DNA of 16,978 bases from CALGLS01 sp047626155 (lineage in GTDB: Bacteria > Bacteroidota > Bacteroidia > Chitinophagales > Saprospiraceae): NCBI GenBank assembly GCA_047626155.1, contig JBLHRR010000124.1:1-16978 (forward strand). Reading direction: 5' to 3'. A program made the position numbers and the translations under genes. This document shows positions 6,553-13,837 of this stretch, in pieces (position 1 is the stretch's first letter; every line of letters starts with the position of its first letter). Below the pieces are notes generated by a model. That model ran no database searches, was not told the DNA's origin, and saw only the letters and a list, made by a program, of their open reading frames with translations.

Positions 6553-6943
6553 TTTATTTATTTTTAAAATTAAGGATGAAATACTTTATTTATTTAGAAA
6601 AAATAGATTTGTGTATCTATTGTTATTATAAAACGCAAAGTTGCGCAAAAGCCTATTTTTATTTTGTCTCAACGGCGTCCTTTTATTAAAATTTATAACA
6701 AAGGAAAACCTAGGACATACTCAATAGCTACCACCCCTTCGGCGGAAGTTTAGTGGTAACGTAACTCAACAGCAATAAGTCTACCATCGGGGAGCCATTA
6801 TTGTTCTTTTGTTTGCGAAATGTCTTGGATTTGCAAAAGGGCAAAAAGAAAAAGAAAGATTTGAGAATATGAGAAATAAGGTGGGAAGGAATAATGTTGT
6901 TGTAAACTTGGACTAAGCAGTTTCTTTGGTATTAATTGTTGAT
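6553..6943. other. Gene-free spacer with one hairpin
   Basis: About 390 bp upstream of the lipoprotein gene and downstream of the patatin gene. An interrupted hairpin sits at 6729-6758: TACCAC pairs with GTGGTA, and an inner CTTC pairs with GAAG around GGCG. It contains the reverse complement of ACTAAACTT, the half-site also seen at 1564 and 5093. A segment near 6753-6784 weakly resembles the centre of the four-copy repeat family, but not well enough to call. No convincing TAnnTTTG element was found for the lipoprotein promoter. Confidence 0.5.
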
Positions 6944-7723
6944 TTAAACTAGGATTAAATTTTTCAGCTGCGCTATTTTACTCGTCGCTTCTTCGTAACC
7001 AATGTCAAATAATTCTTTAGTAGCGGAAAAATTGAAAATACCGTAGTTGTGTGTTTTCGTCGGTTCTATGACAATGTCGCAAAGGGGGAAATTGACTTGG
7101 GCACTATGAGCTACAATCATATCAAAGGAACGCATGCTGATGGAAAAGACAGAACTCAGCTTATCATTTTCCATTGGAACGATGGGAATCACATTTGAAC
7201 CAATAATAATATCACAATTTTCCTGCAAAGGACTTACAGGCATATTGTCAAAGATACCCCCATCTACGTACAGTTCGTTTTCTATCTCTATAGGTTTGAA
7301 CATCAAGGGAATAGCACAGGATGCCATTACGGCTGGGTAAAGAGGACCACTATTTAAAAAGGTCGCCTTTCCCGTATTCAAATTGGAAGCCACCACAGTC
7401 AAAGGTATATTCAATGCCTCAAAAGTATCTGGATTAATGTACTGATCCAATAGGGTGCCTAGGAAATCTAAACCCGCCAGCCCTCGTGTCGGAAACTTTG
7501 CCTGAAACAATTTGGAAAGTTTTCCTTGCGCAGCAAAACCCATCATCTCATCCACCGAAAGCCCAGCGGCATACATTGCTCCAACAATAGCCCCACCACT
7601 TGTACCTGCTACATAATCTGCCTCAATTCCATTTTCACGAAGTGCTTTTATAATACCAATGTGCGCCACCGCTCTGTTACCGCCGCCAGAGAAAGAAATA
7701 CCGATCTTCTTTTTTTTAGACAT
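6944..7723 (-). CDS. Patatin-like phospholipase (RssA/NTE type)
   Basis: A 259-residue single-domain patatin-like acyl hydrolase. The oxyanion loop GGGNR is at 13-17, the nucleophile elbow GTSGG at 40-44 with Ser42, and the catalytic-dyad Asp in LYVDGGIFDNMP at Asp154. These are the three diagnostic blocks of the family, whose members cleave fatty acyl esters of phospholipids or lysophospholipids. There is no signal peptide, so it is probably cytoplasmic. Length and order match bacterial RssA/YchK-type proteins. The oxyanion loop has Asn-Arg where Ala-Arg or Val-Arg is more usual. It lies 102 bp downstream of the SMP-30 gene on the same strand with a palindromic repeat in the gap, so co-transcription is possible but may be attenuated. 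Substrate is unknown. Confidence 0.92.
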   Translation of the reverse strand: MSKKKKIGISFSGGGNRAVAHIGIIKALRENGIEADYVAGTSGGAIVGAMYAAGLSVDEMMGFAAQGKLSKLFQAKFPTRGLAGLDFLGTLLDQYINPDTFEALNIPLTVVASNLNTGKATFLNSGPLYPAVMASCAIPLMFKPIEIENELYVDGGIFDNMPVSPLQENCDIIIGSNVIPIVPMENDKLSSVFSISMRSFDMIVAHSAQVNFPLCDIVIEPTKTHNYGIFNFSATKELFDIGYEEATSKIAQLKNLILV

Positions 7724-7753
7724 GTTTTTATTTTAAGGGTAGGTAATGGTTGA

Positions 7754-7821
7754 TCAGGGTGGATAAGGGTTTCCCACTAACGTAGGTTGGCGCGAATTAA
7801 GGGAACCCTGATCCACCCTGA
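7754..7821 (-). repeat. Palindromic interspersed repeat, copy 1
   Basis: Arms 7754-7775 and 7801-7821 are complementary apart from one mismatch and one bulged base (motif GGTGGATNAGGG). They enclose a 25-nt non-palindromic centre. Read on the - strand the centre contains CAACCTACGTTAG (7777-7789), matching copy 4 in 12 of 13 positions. The element begins 4 bp after the SMP-30 stop codon and fills most of the SMP-30/patatin gap, so it would be transcribed as a stable hairpin. Confidence 0.82.
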
Positions 7822-7825
7822 GACG

Positions 7826-8824
7826 TTAGTCTCCCTCTCCAAAAAACGTACTAGGTACGCCCTTTACTCCAGGCACCGTCATGAAGACTGAACCCGCATC
7901 TGGATACTGCAACAATTCTTTCTCAGTCATATCTACACTAGCGGTTGTAATATATAAGGTATCCAAATTTCTTCCGCCAAAAGCACAGGCAGTTACATTA
8001 TGCGCAGGCACTTCTATTTTTGATAAAAGCTTTCCAGTTATGGGATCGAAATGCGCCACTGCGTTACCATTCCAAAGTCCTACCCATAGCTGATCGTTTT
8101 CGTCGATGGTCATTCCATCAGGATAACCAAGTGATTCCGGAACAGTCACAGCCACTCGGCCATTAGCAATCGTACCTAAGGTTACATCATAATCAAAAGC
8201 TCGGATCACTCCAGTTGGCGTATCAGTATAATACATGGTCTTTTTATCTTTTGTCCAAACGATGCCATTGGAGATGGTAATGTTATCTAGCATCTTGGTC
8301 GAAGTTCCGTCTTTGTCAATTTTCCAAAGATTGGCTGCATTTGGTGTTTGATCCAGGTGCATAGAACCCACCCAAAGTCTTCCCGCTGGGTCACATTTTC
8401 CATCGTTGAATCTATTCTCGGGCTGGTCGCTTTCTACCGCTACAAAAAGAGAGAGACTTCTTGTTCTTAGATTCAATTTATAAATGCCATCCTCTAAAGC
8501 GATCATCGCTTCTTGATGTCCGGAAGCTACCACGGTTCCAATACGCGAGGGAGTAAGGAAGGAACGATTTTTTTTTGTTTTAGGATTGTAGATATGCAGT
8601 TGCTTTCCTTCAATGTCTACCCAGTAGAATTCTTGGGTTTTGTAATTCCATAAGGCACCTTCACCGAGTTGTGCTTTGGTTTTATATTCAAGGACCGCCT
8701 TTGTTGGATCCATAGGGGAAGGCTTAGCGGTTTCCGTTTTAGGTTCTGTCTCTGGATTTGAATTTCCACAAGCAAAAAATAAGGAGACAGAAATGAGTAA
8801 GAATAAAAAGTGTTTGACAGACAT
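7826..8824 (-). CDS. SMP-30/gluconolactonase/LRE-type lipoprotein
   Basis: A 332-residue six-bladed propeller lactonase-like protein carried as a lipoprotein: signal peptide 1-18 with Cys19 after LFFA, then a Thr/Pro/Lys linker to about residue 42. Family motifs are LGEGALW with metal ligand Glu55, ENRFNDGKCDPAGRLWVGSM with the substrate-site Arg138/Asn140, ISNGIVW with metal ligand Asn186, and GYPDGMTID with metal ligand Asp236. These align with the Glu/Asn/Asp metal site of human SMP30/regucalcin. Relatives hydrolyse sugar lactones such as gluconolactone; the substrate here is not deducible. The lipobox places it outside the cytoplasm, either periplasmic or at the surface, which differs from cytosolic SMP30. 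It is divergent from the pentapeptide gene and followed by repeat copy 1 and the patatin gene. Confidence 0.92.
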   Translation of the reverse strand: MSVKHFLFLLISVSLFFACGNSNPETEPKTETAKPSPMDPTKAVLEYKTKAQLGEGALWNYKTQEFYWVDIEGKQLHIYNPKTKKNRSFLTPSRIGTVVASGHQEAMIALEDGIYKLNLRTRSLSLFVAVESDQPENRFNDGKCDPAGRLWVGSMHLDQTPNAANLWKIDKDGTSTKMLDNITISNGIVWTKDKKTMYYTDTPTGVIRAFDYDVTLGTIANGRVAVTVPESLGYPDGMTIDENDQLWVGLWNGNAVAHFDPITGKLLSKIEVPAHNVTACAFGGRNLDTLYITTASVDMTEKELLQYPDAGSVFMTVPGVKGVPSTFFGEGD

Positions 8825-8857
8825 ATTGATTTTGTTGATTGTATTATTTTTGTCTGC

Positions 8858-8865
8858 GAAAGGTA
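8858..8865 (-). promoter_or_regulatory. Possible -7 element of the SMP-30 gene
   Basis: On the - strand this reads TACCTTTC, one base from the Bacteroidota -7 consensus TAnnTTTG. It lies about 33 bp before the SMP-30 start codon, a plausible distance. No clear -33 partner is visible, so this is tentative. Confidence 0.3.
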
Positions 8866-8894
8866 CATACTTTTTTGATTTTAGTCATACTAAT

Positions 8895-9017
8895 AAGGGT
8901 AGATCAGCCTAGGTCAGCGCTGATAGTGGTAGATGAGGGTTTCTCACATACGCAAACTGGTACGTACTAAGGGAACCCTCATCCACCCTGATCTATCTTC
9001 ACGCACCCTTATCTACC
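8895..9017 (-). repeat. Palindromic interspersed repeat, copy 2 (extended form)
   Basis: The core arms 8921-8945 and 8971-8992 pair well (GGTAGATGAGGGTT against AACCCTCATCCACC). Outer segments 8895-8907 (AAGGGTAGATCAG) and 9005-9017 (ACCCTTATCTACC) add a second layer, so the GGTAGATNAGGG motif occurs more than once per arm. The centre on the - strand reads CAGTTTGCGTATG (8947-8959), a diverged version of the family core. Unlike the other copies it lies between two divergent genes, 71 bp from the SMP-30 start and 19 bp from the pentapeptide gene start, overlapping where promoters should be. Confidence 0.82.
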
Positions 9018-9035
9018 TTTTTCTATCTTTACCTT

Positions 9036-9593
9036 ATGGAAAATAAAAGACTTTCTAACATAGACTTCAGCGAAAAGCCCCTTACAGAAGAGGAATACGA
9101 TAACTGTACCTTCACCAATTGTCATTTTGCGGAAGCAGATCTATCTCACCGAACTTTTGTTGAATGCCGCTTTGAGCAATGCGACCTTAGCAATGCGAAA
9201 ATAACAGATACGTCTATGCGCGACGTCCACTTTGAACAATGCAAACTATTGGGCCTTCAATTTTCAGATTGTAAGGAATTTCTTTTTTCAGTTCAATTTG
9301 CTAACTGTCAATTGCAATTGGCTTCCTTTTTTAAACTGAAAATGGTCGGAACCGAATTCAATACTTGCGAATTGCAGGAAACTGATTTCTCAGAAGCAAA
9401 CCTCAGCAGCGCTTCATTCGATCAGTGCAATTTGACGAAAGCCATCTTTGATAGAACCAATTTGGAAAAGGCAGATTTTAGAACAGCAGTAGGTTTTAGC
9501 ATAAACCCTGTGGAGAATAAAGTACGGAAAGCTAAATTTTCTCAAGCGAATGTAATCGGATTGTTAGGTGATTTGGGAGTGGTAGTGGAATGA
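9036..9593 (+). CDS. Pentapeptide-repeat protein
   Basis: A 185-residue protein made almost entirely of pentapeptide units of the A(D/N)LxX type. Examples are the runs around FTNCHFAEADLSHRTF, CDLSNAKITDTSM, CELQETDFSEANLSSASF and NLTKAIFDRTNLEKADF. Such sequences fold as a right-handed quadrilateral beta-helix. Cys is frequent at repeat corners (NC, QC, DC, TC). The C-terminal end (GFSINPVENKVRKAKFSQANVIGLL) is a common closing segment in bacterial members. Some family members mimic DNA and bind gyrase (Qnr, MfpA), but nothing here specifically supports that role; length and sequence only support the fold. No signal peptide, so cytoplasmic. ATG at 9036 lies just downstream of repeat copy 2; repeat copy 3 begins 39 bp after the stop codon. 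Confidence 0.88.
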   Translation: MENKRLSNIDFSEKPLTEEEYDNCTFTNCHFAEADLSHRTFVECRFEQCDLSNAKITDTSMRDVHFEQCKLLGLQFSDCKEFLFSVQFANCQLQLASFFKLKMVGTEFNTCELQETDFSEANLSSASFDQCNLTKAIFDRTNLEKADFRTAVGFSINPVENKVRKAKFSQANVIGLLGDLGVVVE

Positions 9594-10054
9594 AGACTCA
9601 AAGGCTTCTCGTTCTATTTAGTGGCTAGACGCGGTAGATCAGGGCTTCCTTAGTTCAGATCAACTTACGTCAGAGGGGAACCCTGATCTACTGTTATCTG
9701 CCTTGATCGACAGTGACCAGTCTAAAACCCAACTTCAAATTTCCAGATTAATGCAACGACTTAAATTTTCGTTTCAAAAAACGGAAGAAAAAAAAGAGGA
9801 ACAGGGTCCTTCTTCAATAATAATAATAATAACGTAAACAAAATACCCGGAGATTTTTTTTGTCTGAAGGTTAATTTTTTGTTTTCATATTATTCCCCTC
9901 GGTTGACATTTTTATATCCCTTTCTTAGTACTTGTGGTCTACTTTTTGGAATTAATAGGATACTAACTTGATTATTACTTTGTGAGAGGTAGTTTCTTCA
10001 GGTTGATATTCGCTTCCCTCGGCGATAACTAACTCCAATAAATAAATAAATAGT
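9594..10054. other. Gene-free spacer with repeat copy 3 and an AAT microsatellite
   Basis: About 460 bp. Repeat copy 3 is described separately. An (AAT)5 tract lies at 9816-9832. A near-match to the Bacteroidota -7 box (TTACTTTG) occurs near 9974-9981, about 75 bp before the next start codon, but its spacing to an upstream TTTG is too long to call a promoter. Directly before the start is an AATA-repeat leader. Confidence 0.5.
9633..9690 (+). repeat. Palindromic interspersed repeat, copy 3
   Basis: Arms 9633-9648 (GTAGATCAGGGCTTCC) and 9674-9690 pair with one mismatch and one bulge. Weaker pairing extends outward (GGCTAGA near 9622 against TCTGCC near 9696). The centre on + contains ATCAACTTACGT (9658-9669), identical over 12 bp to copy 4. 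It is in the opposite orientation to copies 1 and 2. Confidence 0.82.
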
Positions 10055-10795
10055 ATGACCGTATCTCGTCTGATGACTACGGCAGTAGCAATACTCTGTC
10101 TGTGTCATTTTTCCATTCTTTATGCAACCGTTTCCTATGAATCAGTAGGGGAGGGCGCTTTTCCAAAATTATGTTTTACCGATTTCATCCCGAGTTCAAA
10201 ACACTTCGTTGAGTTAGATTATTTTGATGGACGTACCATGAATATTAATTCCGTACATCTTGAATGGGTAACCATCAGAGAAGATAAAAACAGAGGTTTT
10301 GAAATTCAACGTTCGGTAGATGGAGATGCTTTCCAAAGCATTGGTTTTATAGAACCATTCGGAGATGGAAGTTCAAACAGAAGCCAACGTTATCATTTTA
10401 TAGATGATAAATTGCCTGGCGGAAAATACTATTATCGCCTAAAGCAAATGGGTTTTAAAGAGATCGTTAGTTACTCTGAGGTGTTACCTATTTTGATTCA
10501 GGATTTCAAAGATAATTTCTTGGCTTACCCCACCAGTACAGGTCATGGCGATTTCTATATTTTCTCTACTCAATGGCGAAAAGCAGGCGAACGCTTATCC
10601 TACGAGCTCGCAAACTTAAAAGGAGAGGTATTGCATAACAGCGATTTTACAAGTGATGCCGCCTTTCTACTTTCCTTGCGAAATTACCCGGTAGGTGCCT
10701 ACTATGTTTTGGTTAAAAACGAGGCACTTGAAGTCATTGGTCAGTTGAGGGTACGCCACGAAATGGATGTGGTTAGTAATTTGAAAATGAGGTAG
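10055..10795 (+). CDS. Secreted Fn3-like protein with a degenerate C-terminal sorting-type domain
   Basis: A 246-residue exported protein: signal peptide about 1-25 (an internal Met at 7 is an alternative start). Residues ~68-145 form a fibronectin-III-like module seen in many Bacteroidota secreted proteins: VHLEWVTIREDKNRGFEIQRS, VDGDAFQSIGFI, then YHFIDDKLPGGKYYYRLKQ. Residues ~150-235 (YPTSTGHGDFYIF, YELANLKGEVLHN, LRNYPVGAYYVLV) have the rhythm of a type-A type IX secretion C-terminal domain, but without a clean Lys-rich end; the chain ends NLKMR. It is small for a T9SS cargo and has no catalytic domain, so a structural or adhesive role is the best inference. The ECF sigma gene follows by about 100 bp with no strong terminator between. 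Confidence 0.7.
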   Translation: MTVSRLMTTAVAILCLCHFSILYATVSYESVGEGAFPKLCFTDFIPSSKHFVELDYFDGRTMNINSVHLEWVTIREDKNRGFEIQRSVDGDAFQSIGFIEPFGDGSSNRSQRYHFIDDKLPGGKYYYRLKQMGFKEIVSYSEVLPILIQDFKDNFLAYPTSTGHGDFYIFSTQWRKAGERLSYELANLKGEVLHNSDFTSDAAFLLSLRNYPVGAYYVLVKNEALEVIGQLRVRHEMDVVSNLKMR

Positions 10796-10898
10796 TTAAA
10801 TATTTATCAAACTTATTTTCACCCCTCAGACAACCCTTTCCGTAAAATCTGCGTGTTAATAGGAAAAGGAGCGATATATTACATTCCTAAGCCTTTAT

Positions 10899-11453
10899 AT
10901 GACAGACGCAGACTTAAAACAACTCATTGCTAACTGCCGGAAATTTGATCCCGTCAGCCAAAAGGAGATCTATCGTCATTTTTATAATTACGGTATGACC
11001 ATCTGCTACCGCTATGCTCAAAACACTGAGGAAGCCAGAGAGGTCTTCAATGATGGATTTGTGAAAGCCTTCATGAAATTGGATAAATACAAGCAGGAAA
11101 GCTCCTTTAAAAGTTGGTTGAGCCGGATTCTGGTGAATACAGCAATTGACAGTTATCGCAAAAAGCAAAGCAGGCCACAGACGGTTGATTTGATTTATGC
11201 GCAGCATGTGGAAACGGCTCCTTCTGCCCTAGATCTATTGACGGCTAAAGACGTTCTGAACCTGGTGCAAAAACTAGCGCCTTCCTACCGAATGGCCTTT
11301 AACCTTCACGTGGTGGAGGGATACACTCATCCGGAAATTGCTAAAAAACTAGGAATCAGCGAAGGGACTTCCAAATCAAATTTAGCGAAAGCCAGAATTA
11401 AACTTAAAGCGATGCTACAATTATTAGACGAGAAAAAAAGTAAATATGGATAA
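10899..11453 (+). CDS. ECF-type RNA polymerase sigma factor
   Basis: A 184-residue sigma-70 family factor of the extracytoplasmic-function class. Region 2 spans about 22-90 (RHFYNYGMTICYRYAQNTEEAREVF, FNDGFVKAFMKLDKY, FKSWLSRILVNTAIDSYRKK), covering core binding and -10 recognition. Region 4 spans about 120-175, with the helix-turn-helix HPEIAKKLGISEGTSKSNLAKAR for -35 recognition. There is no region 1.1 or 3, as expected for the class. The next gene starts inside its last codons (ATG at 11446, sigma stop 11451-11453), an 8-nt overlap typical of coupled sigma/anti-sigma pairs. Autoregulation is likely, but no target promoter can be read out. Confidence 0.93.
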   Translation: MTDADLKQLIANCRKFDPVSQKEIYRHFYNYGMTICYRYAQNTEEAREVFNDGFVKAFMKLDKYKQESSFKSWLSRILVNTAIDSYRKKQSRPQTVDLIYAQHVETAPSALDLLTAKDVLNLVQKLAPSYRMAFNLHVVEGYTHPEIAKKLGISEGTSKSNLAKARIKLKAMLQLLDEKKSKYG

Positions 11454-12933
11454 TAAGGATTTTGACAAATTGTTTTCTGACAAGTTGAACGAAACGCAGT
11501 CCTTTGAATACATGGAAGCGGATTGGGACAACGTGGCCGGGAGATTAACTCCACTTCCGAAAAAGAAAAGACGGGGTGGCGGCTGGCTTTGGCTCTTTGG
11601 ACTGGGATTCTTGTTCATGGCCGCTACGTCCATTTATTTAGCGAACACTTTGAATAAGACAAATAAACATTTGGTAGAACTGAAGACCGCTGTCGCGGAA
11701 CTGGAACAAGGACGGGCTTCACAAAAAAACATAGAAAAGGTAGATACGATTTTCAAGCAGGTTATTATAACACAATATGATACTTTGAATGTTGCCACTA
11801 TCAATAATCAAATCGTTCCACAAAAAAGTATTGTTAGAAATAATTCCAGGATAAAGATATCCGAAGAAAATGCAAAGTCAGCGATTATTTCAAAAGAAAG
11901 AAATACTCAAGAATTAAAGCCTGAAAATATATTAAGCATAGCTACAGCAAAAGAACAGAGCCACAAACAAGGGCTGACCAACAATAATAAAGCAATTGAA
12001 ACTAAAACAAAAAAGGCAACTACTACTGAAACGACGATTGAAACTATACTCAATAATAACAAAGTGTTGGGAATAGAAAGCTTATGGATGAGAAGCCTGA
12101 GTTATTCGTTGCTTTCAGGTGAGATGGCAATGAACCCAATTGATGACTTTTCCGAAGTACCTGCTACGGTGAAGGCGAACAAAAAGAAAAAGCTGGCTTG
12201 GAAGTATTTGAGTATTGGACTTACTGGTGGTTCTTTTCTATCAAGAGAATTGAAAAACGGAGAGGAGGAGCTCAGTAACGGGGCCTATGTCTATTCTTCC
12301 GATGATAATGATTTCGGAGCCATAGCCTTAAACAACAGATATGGCTGGGATGTAGGAGTAGTGTTGCAATATCAGCTAGGGTCGAAAGTTAGTTTGACCG
12401 GGTCTGCTCATTTTCAACGGAACATCTATTCGGGGAATGGAGGAGGAGCTTCAGCACTGAGAGCCATCCAACTGTTTGAAAATACTGATGGCTTTTTGCC
12501 TGACGAAACAGCTCCAGAATTGCTTGCTGAGGAATCTATAAGGGCTTATACTTTTAAGCAGAATATGATTACTTATCAATTGGGAGCGAATTATTCTTTC
12601 CGAAAGAACAAGAAATGGCGCCCTTACCTGAGCTTATCTGCTTCAGCGACCTCTATGGTAAAACAGACCTTATATACGGACACCGATGGTTTTTCTACTG
12701 GTGGAATAAACCCTGGATATAGTCTTCGAACGCGTACAAAGGTCGCAGAATCAAAAACGATAAATTCGTCTTTTCGTTTCACAGGTATAGTGCCTGCCGC
12801 TGGTTTTCAAATGACCCTTAATCCCAAAATGAGTTGGAAAATGGAAGCCTGGTATCGGCAGGGATTCAACAAAGAGAAAGATTATCTCTATGGCTTACTA
12901 GGTCTGCGGACTGGAGTTTCTTATCGCTTTTGA
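11446..12933 (+). CDS. Putative anti-sigma protein with a C-terminal outer-membrane-type barrel domain
   Basis: A 495-residue protein coupled to the ECF sigma gene. Residues 1-45 are charged and cytoplasmic-looking (DKLFSDKLNETQSFEYMEADWDNVAGRL, then KKKRR), like the N-termini of Bacteroidota anti-sigma factors. Residues 46-67 are one transmembrane helix, and ~70-95 a short coiled coil. A long Asn/Thr/Lys-rich linker runs to ~240. From ~248 to the end are alternating amphipathic strands (KYLSIGLTGGSFLS, ITYQLGANYSF, PYLSLSASATSM, RFTGIVPAAGFQM) ending GLRTGVSYRF with a terminal Phe, the signature of small outer-membrane beta-barrels. No cleavable signal peptide is evident. The architecture suggests one polypeptide bridging inner and outer membranes and signalling to the sigma factor. 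The anti-sigma role is inferred from position. A decayed relative lies at 1498-1838. Confidence 0.78.
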   Translation: MDNKDFDKLFSDKLNETQSFEYMEADWDNVAGRLTPLPKKKRRGGGWLWLFGLGFLFMAATSIYLANTLNKTNKHLVELKTAVAELEQGRASQKNIEKVDTIFKQVIITQYDTLNVATINNQIVPQKSIVRNNSRIKISEENAKSAIISKERNTQELKPENILSIATAKEQSHKQGLTNNNKAIETKTKKATTTETTIETILNNNKVLGIESLWMRSLSYSLLSGEMAMNPIDDFSEVPATVKANKKKKLAWKYLSIGLTGGSFLSRELKNGEEELSNGAYVYSSDDNDFGAIALNNRYGWDVGVVLQYQLGSKVSLTGSAHFQRNIYSGNGGGASALRAIQLFENTDGFLPDETAPELLAEESIRAYTFKQNMITYQLGANYSFRKNKKWRPYLSLSASATSMVKQTLYTDTDGFSTGGINPGYSLRTRTKVAESKTINSSFRFTGIVPAAGFQMTLNPKMSWKMEAWYRQGFNKEKDYLYGLLGLRTGVSYRF

Positions 12934-12996
12934 AAAGTGGATTTGGTTTTCCCTTGGTGAAGCCGTATTTTTGCTGTTCAACAATTCTCTTACAAC

Positions 12997-13320
12997 ATGC
13001 AGGAAAGCTACGGTACCCTTTGTAAAATTATCAATGAAATTCACGGCATAGCAGCTAAAACCATTGGTGTGGAAGCGAACCGTACTATGGAGCGAAAGTT
13101 CGATCGAATCAAACGGCATTTTGAAGAGTTAAACATCTATGTTCACAACCCGATAGGAGAGGACTATTCTCTTACAAGACTGGATTGTGAAGCTTCTATT
13201 TCTGGAGACGCTACTGGAAATTTGAAAATCATAGAAGTCATAAAACCTGTTGTATACCTTAAAGAGAAAGGAACCAATGAAATATTACAACGAGCCCTCG
13301 TTATTGTGGAAGGAGAGTAA
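12997..13320 (+). CDS. Small uncharacterised protein, possible GrpE-like C-terminal half
   Basis: A 107-residue soluble protein without signal peptide or membrane segment. Residues ~1-45 look helical (MQESYGTLCKIINEIHGI, RTMERKFDRIKRHFEEL). The remainder reads LNIYVHNPIGEDYSLTRLDCEASISG, then LKIIEVIKPVVYLKEKG and LQRALVIVEGE. The pattern Gly-Glu-x-Tyr/Phe, Arg-x-Asp-x-Glu-Ala, then a strand, Pro, strand, and R-A-x-V-x-V resembles the beta-domain of GrpE nucleotide exchange factors, minus their long N-terminal helix; this is a by-eye resemblance only. It begins 63 bp after the barrel protein with no terminator between, so it may belong to the sigma-factor operon. It is real on coding character, but function is unassigned. 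Confidence 0.65.
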   Translation: MQESYGTLCKIINEIHGIAAKTIGVEANRTMERKFDRIKRHFEELNIYVHNPIGEDYSLTRLDCEASISGDATGNLKIIEVIKPVVYLKEKGTNEILQRALVIVEGE

Positions 13321-13376
13321 TTCGGCTAAATTAGCGACTTCTCATCAAGTATAGTGGGTGGATGGATCACGATAGC

Positions 13377-13441
13377 TGTGGCGTATCAGGCCCCTTAGTG
13401 CGCATCAACTTACGTTAGCGGAAAGCCTCATATACCACCAC
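13377..13441 (+). repeat. Palindromic interspersed repeat, copy 4
   Basis: The most degraded arms of the family: GTGGCGTATCAGGC (left) against GCCTCATATACCACCAC (right), with several mismatches. The centre is the best preserved: CTTAGTGCG (13394-13402) followed by CAACTTACGTTAG (13406-13418). Conserved centre with decaying arms argues that the centre is not just a passive loop. It lies 56 bp after the 107-residue protein gene. Confidence 0.72.
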
Positions 13442-13837
13442 TTCGTCTTACCGTAAAAATGTCATAACATATTTAACATTCCAGTTTTTTTAGAACCTTT
13501 TCCAAACACAGGTTTATTGTTTTGTATTAATTCAAAAGTTATTTATGTATTTTATCCTGCCTCCTAAATAGAGCTGAAAATTCTGTACAGCCTCCGTTTT
13601 TGTACTGACTACCTCCAAAGACCGCTTAGATATTGACTTTTGACCATTTTTGTACATAGTGGCGAAAAGAGAAGTCCCCTTGGTATGCAAATGAATCCAT
13701 ATCTAGTTAAGTAACCTCTCAATATCAGTGACTTAGGATTGACTGCTTGGTACTTTATTTGAACCAAATACAGGAGCTACTCCAGGTTTAGAACACACCA
13801 ATTATTCTCTGTCACAAGAAGTTTAAAATCTATTTTT
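13442..13837. other. Gene-free leader region before the transglutaminase-like gene
   Basis: About 400 bp without coding character. TTTTTGTAC occurs at about 13597 and again about 13648, and the 8-bp palindrome CTGTACAG lies near 13585. These could be regulator sites, but no exact TAnnTTTG element was found. No terminator-like hairpin was seen. Confidence 0.45.

Noticed and set aside
6718..6795. Possible fifth copy of the palindromic family
   Set aside because: Part of the centre (TTACGTTA with a nearby CTTATTGC on the - strand) is similar, but the arms do not pair in the family pattern and the match is weak.
9036..9593. Qnr-type quinolone-protection function for the pentapeptide protein
   Set aside because: Only the general fold is supported; length and loops do not specifically match Qnr or MfpA.
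9816..9832. (AAT)5 tract as a phase-variation switch
   Set aside because: It is over 200 bp from the next gene, short, and not within an identifiable promoter.
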